DNA of 64,000 nucleotides, from assembly GCA_030278955.1 (NCBI GenBank), contig JAOANR010000006.1:4831310-4895309 (forward strand), read 5' to 3'. This document shows positions 34,857 to 47,355 of the stretch, piece by piece (the stretch's first letter is position 1; every line of letters starts with the position of its first letter). The notes under the pieces are model-generated. The model had not been told where the DNA came from, did no database searches, and saw only the letters and a list, made by a program, of their open reading frames with translations. Both the position numbers and the translations under genes were made by a program. The DNA is from Hygrophila difformis (Eukaryota; Streptophyta; Magnoliopsida; Lamiales; Acanthaceae).

Positions 34857-36149
34857 ACTATATAAATTAATTATATATGATTTGAATAATTAAATTAAAT
34901 ATATAAAAATCTTAGTAAGATTAAGATATAAAATTAGACCCAGATGCTAATTAAAATTTAAAATAAAATAAAATAAATGCTCCAAATTTGGTAAGTGGGG
35001 ATATGTCAGGTGACTTTCAAAACCCTAATCTATCTCAACAGATCCAATCAAGTGTATTTAATTTATCGAGTATTAACCTGTTAGATATATTTAATTTCCC
35101 TTTATATATTGAATTAAATGCAATCTTATTTTATACATAAATATCTCAATTAGAAAATGATTAATTTTTTGGCTCTCATGGTTTCCAATATATATTATCT
35201 CTATGCAATATATTTTGTAGGAGTGGATGAGTGATTGGCTAGGCTAATACTCTTAGGATTCTCATAACGTTCTAAAAATGTATCTATATGCAATTCTAAG
35301 CATCACAGCACTATTTTACATGCTATATAACAGAACAAATAAAATTAAATATCTAGATTTATAAGAGGACATTTGGCCCCGTTTGGAATAAACGGTCCAA
35401 ACGCTAAAAGCTCATTCCCAACTCTAAGAGATTCGTATCTGTTTGTTTTCCTGGAAATACAAGATTTGGAATCGCTGATTTTCTCCACAAATCGTGGTTT
35501 TGGGAACTCTAATCTCTGAAGCCAAACTTTAATCTTTGAAACCCAACTCTAAACTCTAAAGTCTATTTATTTACCAAACGAAGCCTTCAGTGATGGATTA
35601 TTATGTTATGTTTAGTTTTAATAAATAAGAGGTACACACATTTAATTTTTGAATGAACCAAAAAGGGGGTGTTTAGGTATTTTGGGACCATGAATAACAT
35701 TGAGGATAAATTTACAAGACGGTTAATTAATTAACTAATACAGTGTATATATATATATATTTCATTCAAAAGTATTTAAATTAATTTAAAAGAATGTCGA
35801 CAGGCGAGTACACATATCCTTTATCAATTCTTTTAAGCGCTAATAAGTAATAATGCTGTATGTGATGAAATCCTTGGTCTCCTTGGAGTTTTAAGTTATT
35901 GTGGAATGAATGATACAGGCAAGAAATTAGGTCAAAGCAATGTTTGAAATAAACACCTGATTTTGACAGCTTCTGTTGTGCAAGATTGTCAACAATGTAG
36001 GACCAATTCCTAAAGAACCATAAAGAGCACAAAAAGTTTAACACAATATTTTATTAATAGTAATAATCTATTATTGTTACCATAATGGAGTAGTATAAAA
36101 TAAAAGTTCACTTTCACTTTTATCATTCAGTCGAATTCACGACTTATTT

Positions 36150-36498
36150 AGGGTCTGCTCTGCACGCAGAGTTGTAGCTGTGGGAGCTGTAGCTATCAGT
36201 TTTATTTAAGTGTTCTGTACAACTAGCTGTAGCTGTAAAAAAATGTATGAAATGACATAAAATGACAAATATTTATGTAGACTATTGGGTAGTGAGTTGG
36301 TTATTGGGATAAAATTATAATTGCTCAACAATAAGCTAGGAGCTTATTTTTTAAAGCTACTACAGGTAGCTTCTAAAAAGAAGCTTCCAAAAGCTCCCAT
36401 AAGCTCCTAAAAGCTAGTGTGCAGAACGGGACTTTTGTTTTAAAATAAAAACTAAAGCTCTCAAAAGCTCCCAAAAACTGCGTGCAGAACAGACCCTA
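36150..36498. mobile_element. MITE with 21-bp inverted termini
   Basis: AGGGTCTGCTCTGCACGCAG at the left pairs with CTGCGTGCAGAACAGACCCT at the right. The interior repeats AGCTGTAGCTG and AGCTCC(C/T)AAAAGC motifs in both orientations. The flanks do not give a clear duplication, so the superfamily is open (PIF/Harbinger or hAT). Confidence 0.7.
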
Positions 36499-36529
36499 AT
36501 AATTTTTTTTTAAAAAAAAATATATACTG

Positions 36530-36665
36530 GCTAGGAAATGGTGGTGGGACTATCCCGCACAAATTACAATAGAATAAAATGAGAGAAATATGGGCCGGGT
36601 GGAAATCGAACCATCAACCTATAGGTTATGATTCGATGGATTTAACTACTATGGTAACTTCTAAT
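36530..36665 (-). mobile_element. tRNA-derived SINE fragment, minus strand
   Basis: The minus strand reads a B-box-like GGTTCGATTTCCACC preceded by A-box-like GTAGTTAAATCCATCG, then TTGTAATTTGTGCGGGATA, the same 3' module as the SINE at 34690. Ends are approximate. Confidence 0.5.
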
Positions 36666-36839
36666 CCCCACTTATTAAAATTTATGTAAAAATAAAAATA
36701 ATACTATAAAATATAAATTATAAATTACGTGTTTAAACGAATCTAATAAAATATTATTTAATTACATTTTTAATTATATAGCTATAAAATATTCAATTAA
36801 AATTGAAGAATAAACAATACTAATAAAATTGAATGGAAG

Positions 36840-37100
36840 TACTCCGATCCCTCTGTCCCAATAATTTTGACTAATTTCTCTTCTATACAAAATCTAATAC
36901 ACATATTTAAGAGTTAATATATCTAAATAAATATATATAAAAATTATATAAAATGTAAATTTTAAAACTATACTGTTTTAATAAGACCACACTAAACAAT
37001 TCTTTTCTTCTTACATCAATACGATATAATCGAATCAAAATCTAATAGTAATTAACAGTATAAAAATCAAATATAGTCAAAATTATTGGAACGGATAACA
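36840..37100. mobile_element. Stowaway-like MITE, degraded
   Basis: Left end TACTCCGATCCCTCTGTCCC; the right end has only ATTGGAACGGATAAC. The interior keeps the CTAAAACTATACTG ... AATAAGACCACAC core. The right boundary is uncertain. Confidence 0.5.
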
Positions 37101-37597
37101 TTGTAGCCGACAGTACTATAGCTAGGACAAGTACGTTGTTGTCAAGTGTCAAGTACTAAAAAATGTTTACTAGAAGACCAATTATTTTGAGATATAATGG
37201 CGTATGATACACACCTGGACTAGTGGAGTCTGGAAAAAGGTGAAAATTCTCCAAAGTCGTAAATATTTTTTTTTTTTTTTTTTTTTTTTGTATTTTAAAT
37301 TCATGTTTTCCACAAGTTGTTTTTTTATTATTACACTATCTTTTTTGTTTTCTCCTTCCAGTTTCGGGGTTTATGAAGGAAAACAAAGCTGACAAAATCT
37401 GAGTGGGCCAATTACTACAGGCGAAAAAATGAAACAAAGGATTTGGAAAAACAGCTGGCGGCGATGTCGGCATGGGAACACAGCTGCTACAGATGTGACA
37501 TTGCCACGTGTCAACTCCTTGTTAAGGGAACATTTTGAGAGCTAAGAAAGTTGATGTTCAAAATTCAGCAGTAAGAATACGTCCCGACATTTCTTTC

Positions 37598-37633
<36 letters not shown>

Positions 37634-39180
37634 AAAGTCCCGACATCAGTTAACAGTAATAATACTATACTATGGTCTATACGCTATAATATGAAAATTA
37701 AGAAAATAAATACTCCATAATAATACAGCAAAATAGTAAATCCTTTATTGATGTCGGTAATTTTGTTTGATATATTGACATTTGCATAGATTGAAACAAA
37801 CAAATTGGCCAAGCTTGTTCAATGTATTTTGTTTCTATGGGTAGATGATGATGATGGAGTGGTCGGGATTCGATCTGGAGTTTACTCTTTGATCCCATTG
37901 GCCATTTCTCGTATTGCTGAAAGGTCAAAGCCTTGCTCTGGAGTTCACTTTTTTTTTTTTAATTTTTTTTTTTATTTTGGCTAGTTTTTGGACTCATTAA
38001 CTTAATTGGCCTCTAAAATTTTATAATAGAACGGGAGTAAATAAAGATCAAAAACATAGAAAACAAAACAATTTATAAATGATGAAAAGGAATACTCCAT
38101 ATTATTATATGTGTACATAGTGGTAAATTGAAGCATGTCCCCATCGATCCATATATAAGGGTGCATGATGCGATCCGTGACATACCCTTACAAGCAAAGG
38201 CAATGCAATGCTACACCAATATTATTACCTATTAAATCAAGGCGTTGTAATAATAATAATAATGAGTACTTATAATATATCTATTTATTTACCTCATTAC
38301 CTGTACGAAATTGAGGACCACTGCACTCATATTTATCTCTGTGTGTGTGTACATTCATTCATCTGTCACAGATTTTCAAAACTGACACCAATCTGTCACT
38401 TTCTTTGCTCCCCAACCCAACCCCATGCATGGACACATACTATGTCTTAACTGTGTCCACTCTTTCTGCAGTAATTTTCTTTACAGAGCCAACCGTAAAT
38501 TGTACGGAGTACCCCCCCTAATTCTAATTTCTACTTCCTTCATTTTATTATTTCTAATTTGAGATATTGATAGTATATTAGTATTAGTAGTGGATAGCAG
38601 CATATCGGATTGAAAATATGAATCTAATAAGTATATTAGGTCGAGAGTAGTAATTTATAGCATCAGCTGATGATGGTAGTCTATGTATAGTAACACACTG
38701 ACACGCATTTCATAATTCAGTAAATATTCCATCTTATTATTATTTAACAGTAATTTGTTGTTATCACAAGGTAATTGCAGGATAATACTATATATAATTT
38801 TTTCTCTCTGGAAGAAGAAGAATGATATTGATATGTCCAACGTCGTCACTGAATGTTATTGTGGGACGTACCAATGTCTGCTTGCTCCGTGTTATTATGG
38901 CGCCAATAAGACCCAATGGGCTGGGCTCTAGTGGATTGGAATGTTCATTAATATACTTTTGATATTGGGTTGGGCTAATTAATTTACTTTAAGTGATGGG
39001 CTCAAATAATTTTGTCCAAAGCCCATTCTGGATAGTTCTTTTTATTATTGGGCTTAAAGCTATTGGATTTCTAACGGCTAAGACTAATGCCCTTTTGGCG
39101 CTTCTTTTCGTTTTTATTACTTTTATTTTATTTTTCTTTTTAATCTCAATTTTTATTTGTTGGTCTTTATCAGCTTAAAA
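37101..39180. other. Intergenic DNA, no gene supported
   Basis: Holds a poly(T) run (about 37266-37290), a T/A homopolymer block with flanking direct repeats (37581-37646), a GTGTGTGTGT run at 38340 and a less AT-rich stretch around 38880-39120 whose short frame (38993-39178) is hydrophobic but has no family match I recognise. Confidence 0.4.
37581..37646. repeat. Poly(T)-poly(A) insert between 10-bp direct repeats
   Basis: GTCCCGACAT occurs at 37581-37590 and again at 37637-37646. Between them are 46 bases that are only a T-rich run followed by an A run. The pattern resembles a target-site duplication around a tail-only insertion. Confidence 0.75.
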
Positions 39181-39312
39181 ATTTCAGTACCACAAAAAGA
39201 TTATTTTTAGAGTGGTACATGCCTAAAAGTTATTTTAATTTACCCTAACTTTTTAATAACCAAATTTTATTTAAAAAAAATTGGTCGCCAAAATAGAAAA
39301 TTCTTGTAGTGA
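39180..39312 (-). mobile_element. CACTA-type terminal fragment
   Basis: The minus strand reads CACTACAAGAATTTTCTAT followed by TTTTGGCGACCAATTT: a CACTA end with a subterminal GCGACC-type motif. The inner boundary and partner end are not visible. Confidence 0.5.
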
Positions 39313-39652
39313 GTGTTCGGTTATTATATATATATATAAGCTATGCTTATTATTATTTTCTTAATTGAATGTTTTATATAATCTTAATATATACATCTAA
39401 ATCACTGGTTTATATCTTCAAACTCCACTTCCAGAAATGAGAATTAATGTAGATAATGATTTTTAATGTAGATAATGATTTTATTACAAGTTGCCTCACA
39501 GGTAAAAGCAAATGGGAAATCAGCATCTTAATTCCTAAGTATCTCTTCCAAACTCTATTTCCACATATATATCACCATATAATGGCGCAAATATATATAT
39601 ATTAACTACATGTCTACATCCTTCCAAACAAAAACCTACAGCCTATAATATA

Positions 39653-39900
39653 TACCCCTTCCGTTTTTCTTTTATTCTTGCTACACCCACCTATCACGCA
39701 GTCCAATAAACATTTTAAAATAATGACTTAAGTTCGGTAAAAAATTCACTATTTAAAAACGACAAGACAAGATGTGTATAACAATATCCCACTTTGCTAT
39801 ATTTTAACTTCTATAACTATGATAAAACTTCATGTGAAAGTGTATGTGTGAATAGTGGCAAAACTTCACATGGAGCAACAATAAAAGAACGGAGGGAGTA
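39653..39900. mobile_element. Stowaway-like MITE
   Basis: TACCCCTTCCGTTTTTC at the left and AAGAACGGAGGGAGTA at the right; 248 bp. The CACGCAGTCCAATAAACATT block is shared with 27670 and 42280. Confidence 0.78.
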
Positions 39901-40971
39901 TAATACTATTTTCCAAAACTAGTAAGTAACCCGTCGAGACTCGACGGGCATAATTATATGTTTTATATAATACATATACTTATATTATATAAACTAATAA
40001 TAAATTGTATTTTGAGTAATGAAAAATGTGTAATGATTTTGAGTAATGATGATATAATTTAATTATACCGTATTCTTTAGCTTTGTGACTTGTCCGGTAC
40101 AAACCTAATAAATCAATAAAAATAATTATTAAAATAATATTTTTATTTAATTTGAAATTAAAATTAAAATAAAATAAAATTTAAATATAACTATTAAGCA
40201 TAATATAAAAAATTCCATAATGATTTGTTGAAAATTTCATTGCTGAAAATCTTATTGGTAGGGGCTTATACCTTAAAGTTTTATTTAGTTATTAAAATAA
40301 AACAAAATCTCTGATTGTAAATCTTCTAAATCAATATCGGCTTTGCAACGCAAAAAAATCAATACCGGATTTACCATCAGCTACATCAAGTATCAATTTT
40401 GCAAATTTTGTTATATATAAATTTTATTGTAAACAACATTTCTTGCGATATCTTGAGTTATCATTCTTAATTCCATATTACTACTTTGAGCTACATTTTG
40501 TTAGTGACACGAAATATTGCAACATAACTGTTCATGGCTAAAAACTGGTTTTGAAAGATAAAGTCCAACATTATTTACAGATTGACATTGACTTTTTTTA
40601 ATAACCGTAGCAAAACAAACTGCGAGTTAAAGTTTTCTCGTCTGAAATCAAATTGGGAATTTGGTTAAATTAGATAAATTTATAATTATTCTACCAATCA
40701 AGAATTTTTTACTTTCATGGTTCTCGCAAGCTAAGTTAGTTTAACTTCAATTTTATGGTTCCGCATCTTGGTTACTATCAATATACTTTCATTGCATAAC
40801 TTATTTGATGGATCTATATTACTAAAAGCATTACTATGCAACCCTCATTCAACTATATTTCCTGATTCGGTAATTTAGAACAATTGATCGTGTTTAGATA
40901 TTCCAATGAAATTTATTCATTGGCATTATTTATATTTCATCTTCTTGACAAATATTGTTAGAACTTATATA
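39901..40971. other. AT-rich intergenic DNA
   Basis: A TAACCCGTCGAGACTCGACGGGC inverted repeat lies at about 39928-39950. Otherwise nothing recognised. Confidence 0.35.
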
Positions 40972-41212
40972 TACTCCCTTCATTTTTAAATTCTTGCCCC
41001 ATTGGCAATTATGCTACTGTTCACACTTAAAGTTTTATCATAGTTATACAAGTTAAAATATAGCCAAGTCGGATCTTGTTAGATTCGTCTCGTCTTGTAG
41101 TTGTTCAATATCAAACTTTAGAATTTTTACTTGTACCGAAATTGAGTTACTAAAGGTTTGAAATGTGCATTAGACTGTGTGCACTGTGGGTCCGAAGCAA
41201 GGATAAAAAAAT
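40972..41212. mobile_element. Stowaway-like MITE, right end decayed
   Basis: Left end TACTCCCTTCATTTTTAAAT; the interior has GGATCTTGTTAGATTCGTCT and ATGTGCATTAGACTGTGTGC; the right terminus is degraded to AAGGATAAAAAAATGGGGG. Confidence 0.6.
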
Positions 41213-41256
41213 GGGGGAAGAGGCATGGGCATCCACCATCATTTTTTGGCTTCGGC

Positions 41257-41258
<2 letters not shown>

Positions 41259-41292
<34 letters not shown>
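41259..41292. repeat. (AT)n microsatellite
   Basis: About 17 AT units. Confidence 0.93.
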
Positions 41293-41295
<3 letters not shown>

Positions 41296-41770
41296 TCATT
41301 TATACACATGTGCACAATATCGATATTTATTTTTTTTTCAGAACAAACTATACAAACACAATACCAATAAATTGTTTTTTTCCCGTAGAGCAATAAATTC
41401 TTTTCGTATAGTGATATTCCCTTTGTTTCAGCAAAAACTTATATATATGCCCTCGATCACTTCAAAACTTTTATCATATAAAAAAAATAGAACATATCAC
41501 CTAAAATTGACATTTACTTTTTATTTTAAAATCAAAGAGCAGAAAGAAACGACTATGAAGAATCCATGGATTAGCCCATGGTTTGGCGAAAACAATTAAA
41601 GTTGACTAATCAAGAATCTTAATGATGATCAATTAAGAGGCACGAACCAATTCATATGGGGAGTTTATTTCAACCATTTACCTATTCATTGAGCTTCATG
41701 ATCTCACTTGATTCTCTGCCCACTATATATATTTGTATCGTTATTATTTTTATTTTTAGGTGAATACATT

Positions 41771-41807
<37 letters not shown>

Positions 41808-42071
41808 GTCCCTTGGACAAGATTACTTATGTTAGTGCCCCAAATCAAATCCCCCATCTCTTTGAAATTATCATTTATATTCGAATTTCAATTCACCATA
41901 CTACTACTCATTTTCAAACCACTTGTGAGTTGACAGCGCCAATCACTATGAAATTAATTAACGCAGCCTAATAATTTTTTAAAAATATTTTATGATTGGT
42001 ACTAATACTTACAATTGTATTGATCATCACCACCCCCAAATGAGAAAAGAGATGCAAGGAATAGACAAAAG

Positions 42072-42133
<62 letters not shown>

Positions 42134-42279
42134 TTGGGTAGTGAATAGTGATGATTACTTGTTATTAATTTACTCAAAATTAAAAAGTCCTAGGTGTAAT
42201 ACACATCCAAAATATTATAAGGTGTTGATATTACTTGTTGTAATGGACCCACCCCAACTTATTTATGTGTTTTCCAAAA
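41293..42279. other. Intergenic DNA with microsatellites
   Basis: Nothing gene-like. An interrupted (ATT)n lies at about 41768-41807 and a long (AG)n at 42074-42129. Confidence 0.45.
42074..42129 (+). repeat. (AG)n microsatellite
   Basis: About 28 uninterrupted AG units. Confidence 0.95.
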
Positions 42280-42522
42280 ATTAAAACGGACCCACAGTGT
42301 ACTCTGTCTAATGCACATTTTAAACTATTAATAACTCAAGTTCGGTACAAGTAAAAATTCTAAAAGTATGATATTTGAAAACTACTCGGCGAGACAAATC
42401 TAACAAGATGCAACTTGACTATATTTTAACTTGTATAACTATGATAAAACTTTAAGTCAAATTGCATATGTGAACAATATCCAATTTTCAAACGTAACAT
42501 TATTTCCAGAACGGAGGGAGTA
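42280..42522. mobile_element. Stowaway-like MITE, 5' end degraded
   Basis: Right end AGAACGGAGGGAGTA; the interior has GAGACAAATCTAACAAGATG and TAATGCACATTTTAAAC. The left boundary is approximate. Confidence 0.6.
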
Positions 42523-42639
42523 GTTGATTCTATTAGTGGTAAAAATTGTTGACATGCTGCCGTCTAACTATAGTAGTTATCATTCTCATTTGTTTGGATT
42601 AATTACTCTCTCAATTGTAGTTTTTTTTTTTTCCTAAAA

Positions 42640-42889
42640 AATTAAGAAGCTTTACTTTAGAAATATGTGGATATGATAGGTATTTTTTTACGTAAGATTT
42701 TTTTTTAAAAAAAAAATTATCTATTAAATTAAAATTTCAGTAGTTAAATTTTACAATTCAGTCGTTAACAAAACTTAGTGACCGAATTTGTTACCAAACT
42801 TGTGAACTACTAGATGTTTAGCTCTACTGAATTTCGGTAACTAAATAAAAATTTCGATGTCTAAACAAAAATGTTCTTGTAGTAGTGTT
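42640..42889 (-). mobile_element. CACTA-like terminal fragment
   Basis: The minus strand begins CACTACTACAAGAACATTTT. Inside are repeated (C/G)TAACTAAAT / GTCGTTAACA / GTGACCGAA type subterminal units. No transposase and no partner end identified. Confidence 0.45.
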
Positions 42890-45358
42890 ATTCTAATGAT
42901 TTTTAAAATAAATATCATTTTAGCAATAATATTCTTATGCATTTAAATACTAAAAAATATTTTATTTTTGAGTTTTACTCATCTAATTTCTTACAATAGA
43001 TGGGGAATTCGGAACTAAATAAATAAGATCATTTCATTTGGACTTGAATTGAAGTGTAATGGAAATGCATATACTTCATGATAATGTAAATTAATTAGTG
43101 AAGGAAAGAAATGGACAATGGTGATGTGGAAAGAGAGAGACAAGAAGTAATAAAATGATGGAAATTTATATATGGTGATATATGGACTGATGGAGAAGGC
43201 TAAATTTTGTCCGCCACAAATGGAAATTTTATATTTCAAAATTGTGGGAATCCTTGAGACATGAGAGGACAGAAGCAATTGTGATGGTCCAAACATTTTA
43301 CTTATTGCCCATTTCTATGCTTCATCCCACCACTTTTACTCTTAAGTGGTTTTTTTTTCTAATTTCTTGCTTTACTTCCATTCAAAAATTAGGATATTCT
43401 TTTAATTGTGTATTAAAGGTTTATTTATATTTTATAGTTGATGGAAATTGTTTTCCATGGGGAAAAAAGAAAGAAGCAAAGTTTAGGTATATGTTTGTAT
43501 AATGTGTGCGTAAACATTTGTGTGGCAGACATTTGGACCCCTCACTCTGATAATCCCGGCCACAACCAAATGTGTAATATCTGTGTTTCTTTATATAGTA
43601 ATGTACAGAAAATGATACCTTCACTTGGCAGTTGCCACTTTCTAAAAAGAGTATGAACTAAGAAAAATGATCTTACACAAGTAAGTATTATAGTATCTTA
43701 TATTCTGATGCCTGATGGTGAAATGAGATTTTTGGTCTGTGTGAATTTACCATTTCTTGGATATATGTTACTAGTATACTTTTCTTGTTTACCCCTCCAG
43801 GCTCTACGTATTAATTATTTTTACAAAATTTAGGGTTTACTCAAGAAAGAAACAGGCAGGACAATAGTTCCATAACATAATAAAACAAGTGGAAATTTAA
43901 AGGACAAATTAAATTGTAATAATAAATATAATTTGAGCAGGAAGTTGAGTACAAATGAGTGAATCTATTTGGGTTTGGATCTTATGTGCGATTTGATCCT
44001 TCCACCACCCAAAGGTGTCAACCATTCATGATACCTCCATCATTGTTATTTATTTTATTTTATTTATCATCATCACATATAATTCTATTATTATTGGTCT
44101 TTCCTTGTCAACTATATTGGGAAAAAAAAAAAAAAATTATACCGGATGGTCCTCTATGTTGAGTAATTGACCAAAATTATGACAAAATCCCTTTGAATAT
44201 AATATTTCAATCTGGTTACGGTACAATCTGTTTAAAAGTATGTATATGCATACATAAAAAAAAAACATACATCGCATCACAGAAAATATTTCTCCCATCA
44301 CATAAAGCATATGTTCCATCACACAAAATACGCAATTTTCATCCTATCACAACACAACTTTCACATCACATATATGGTAATTGCATATGCAACCACGTTG
44401 CACACAATCGCTATCCATAATATAGTATTGCCCTACAAAAATACTATTCTCGTAATAAATTTCATTACAACAACCAATTCTTGGACGTTGCGACGGAATA
44501 TGATTCTATAGCTATTCATTTTGTAGCAAATTTAGCTTCATAGCAATTATATTATAATGGAATCTATTTAATGTGATTTGTGTGTTAGCAATTCTATATA
44601 TTATGTGCAAAACGCTATACGTACACATATATATAACTAAAACTTAAAATATTTAATAGAATTGAATATGATAAATGAAAATAGAATTGAAATAAATTAA
44701 AACAAATTACTTTTAATTGAATTGTATAATAGAAGTTTAAATATAATAAAGACAATTCAAGATAATAAAACATATTTTAAATTATATTAAATAAATGAAT
44801 TTTAATTTTTTATTACGGATTTTTTTTAATTACAAATTCCGTCTCAAATTTCAACAAGATATTTTGATTATAGTTGAAAAAATATATATAGATCTTTTTT
44901 TTTTTTTTGAGGAGTCATTGAAGGCCTGGAAAAATATATATAGATCTTGACATTGACGGTACAGTATTAATTCTTGTCCAAATTCTCTCTTTCTCTCTCT
45001 CTCACACACATATATAGATAGTTGCAGATATATATGCATGAGGAGGCAGCAACAGGGAAGCTAAACTACATGCATGCATGACGACGACACAGTCTTGATG
45101 GCCTGGATTATATTGATGAGTTGCTCCTGAAATTAAACTAGAGAATATATAATGAAACTACTATATTATTACAGCATGAAATTAAATTAGTACATATGCA
45201 TATGCACGACAGTTGAGACACATGGCACACATACATCCTACATACATAGCCGTATTATACTATATGAAGTAGTACACTAGTGTGTCTAGTAATCCATTTC
45301 CAGCATATATATACATACTAGACAACCAACAAGACAAACATGACTTAATGCTGCAACC
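42890..45358. other. Intergenic DNA, no gene supported
   Basis: A stretch of about 2.4 kb with no recognisable coding exon, RNA gene or complete mobile element. It contains CATCAC(A/T)A repeats (about 44265-44370), TTGTAGCAAATTT-type sequence near 44520, and a CT-rich run at 44985-45005. Confidence 0.4.
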
Positions 45359-45366
45359 CTGCAGAT

Positions 45367-46122
45367 TAGGGGTGGGCGCGGTTCGATTATCCTGAGTTTT
45401 TGAGGTATTTGTATTTGTATTTGAACCGGACAAATACTTAAATGAAGTATTTGTATTTGTAACCGGACTCCTCAGTTAACCGGGGGTTCGGTTTCGATTC
45501 GATTCAGCGGTTAAGCGATTCGGTTAGAATATTTTATCAAAGCCTATTAAACCTTATAATCAAATCTTCATTTTCCTAATTCTTAACTTTTTATAGGTTA
45601 ATTTTTTAGGTTATTACAATATAATAAAAAAATCATATAATTACCGATTTTGGTGGTTCCTTTTAGTGTTACCAAAATATATTAATATATTTTGAAAAAT
45701 TTAGTCTAGTGTCTATTTCAACAATGAGTATTCTAAGGGCAAAAAATCAATATAGGACATATTTTTTATTATCTTTACTTTTTAATATTTATTTTATTAT
45801 ATACTTAGAGAATTAAATAAATAATAGTAATATATATATTTTTTGCGAAATAGTAATATAAATTATTGATATACAATTATGTACCATTAAATATGTATAA
45901 TATATACAATAGATATAATTTTTTTAAACACAAGAAATATATTCGGTTCGGTTCGATTAATCGGAGAAAAAAATTAAAGTATTTGTATTTGTATTTGAAC
46001 AAGACAAATACTTAAATGAAGTAATTGTATTTGAACCGGAGTCCTCGGTTAACCGGAAATTCGATTCGGTTTCAATTCGATTTCTCGGTTCAGCGAATCG
46101 GTTCGAATATTTTCCCACCCAA
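45367..46122. mobile_element. hAT-type non-autonomous element with an internal duplication
   Basis: The ends TAGGGGTGGGCGCGG and (reverse complement of the right) TTGGGTGGGAAAATATTC are flanked by an exact 8-bp duplication CTGCAGAT (45359-45366 and 46123-46130), diagnostic of hAT-type integration. A module of about 110 bp (GTATTTGTATTTGTATTTGA ... GGTTAACCGG ... TTCGATTCG) occurs once near each end in the same orientation. The middle is AT-rich. No transposase. Confidence 0.8.
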
Positions 46123-46130
46123 CTGCAGAT

Positions 46131-47220
46131 ATATATTCCTCTTCTCATTTTTATATACAGTATATACTAGTATTAACTTTGTTAATATTAAGAATTAGGC
46201 AATTCTCTTCACTATCATTTCTCATTTCTAGAATTCTAATATTATATTATATCATTGGATGAAATATATATATATATATATATACCATAATATTATTCCA
46301 TCACTAGAAATTAATTAGAATATTAGTAAGTGTGATTGTTCCATCCCGAATACAAACACAGTGCTTAACAAGAAACCCCTTTGTCATTTTTTGCCAACAC
46401 ACTATACGGCTACCTGCAGGTGTGCCAAACTTAGTATTCCATCATAATTTGTTTGTTTTTTTTTTTTTTTTCTATTCAAATGGTGGGCTTTCTTTATTCA
46501 TTTTTTTTAAAAAAAAAATATATGTTCATTATTTGCATGCATATGCTATAGCTTGATCAATTTGTAATAATATGATATGTTGATTTAGGGCGGGGTACGT
46601 ACCCTTTAATTAATATGTATATGTAATTAATTAAGGCTATAAATAATAATAAAAATAAATCTGCATCGATGCACCTATTATAAACAACGGGTTTGGGGGT
46701 AATGTGTAAGGAAACTGTTACGCCTTTCCTGTAGCTAAATTTTTTTAAAAAACCAAATTTACTACAAGCTAGCATTATAATTTTAAATATTTCACTATGG
46801 ATGGTTAACAATCCATAGTGAAATATTTAACTACAGATAGAAGTAGTATATATGCCATTATGATTCTATTAAAATGCAGTAGAGTGCATATCTGAATTAA
46901 TTAATTATATTGGGTGTTTTGGGTAATATATCCTATTCTAATCTCGTTCCACCTATTTATTTTGTTTGCTCGTTTTACCGATTGGCGTTCTCTTTATTCA
47001 TGGGAAAATAAATAAATAAAAGAAGAAGAAGAAGAAGAAAGACAGGTTCTAGTTTCCAGAGTTGGGAGGGACCCCATTTTTGTGGTTGTACGTACTTATC
47101 ACAACATAAAATAACGCTATTTATCGAAAATTGGTTTATTAATTTAAGCCTAAGTTTGATGTGTAGTGAAGAAAATCTTATGCATGGCCATATCATATGG
47201 GCGCACGTACGCAAGTTTGA
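46131..47220. other. AT-rich intergenic DNA with a perfect stem-loop
   Basis: No gene seen. An 18-bp perfect inverted repeat with an 8-nt loop lies at 46785-46828, and a (AAG)n stretch near 47022. Confidence 0.4.
46785..46828. repeat. Perfect 18-bp inverted repeat (stem-loop)
   Basis: AAATATTTCACTATGGAT at 46785-46802, loop GGTTAACA, then the exact complement ATCCATAGTGAAATATTT at 46811-46828. Confidence 0.9.
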
Positions 47221-47260
47221 CTATATATATATAATGGTAACACGTCAACATATTTTTGAG

Positions 47261-47261
<1 letters not shown>

Positions 47262-47355
<94 letters not shown>
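47262..47355. repeat. (ATT)n microsatellite
   Basis: About 31 uninterrupted units, the longest simple repeat of the window. Confidence 0.95.

Larger units (their letters stand above)
33964..36149. other. Intergenic DNA with SINE, TA repeat and MITE fragments
   Basis: No gene supported. It contains a Tourist-like fragment (about 35375-35588: GGCCCCGTTTGGAATAAACG against TTTACCAAACGAAGCC), a SINE-like block (34690-34855) and runs of A near 34363-34380. An open frame at 35781-36044 on the minus strand has no recognisable domain. Confidence 0.4.

Noticed and set aside
38993..39178. Hydrophobic small protein candidate
   Set aside because: T-rich sequence commonly yields such frames; there is no homologue I recognise and no exon structure.
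44960..45120. Possible microRNA precursor near TGCATGCATG repeats
   Set aside because: No mature microRNA sequence was recognised and no long stem could be paired by eye.
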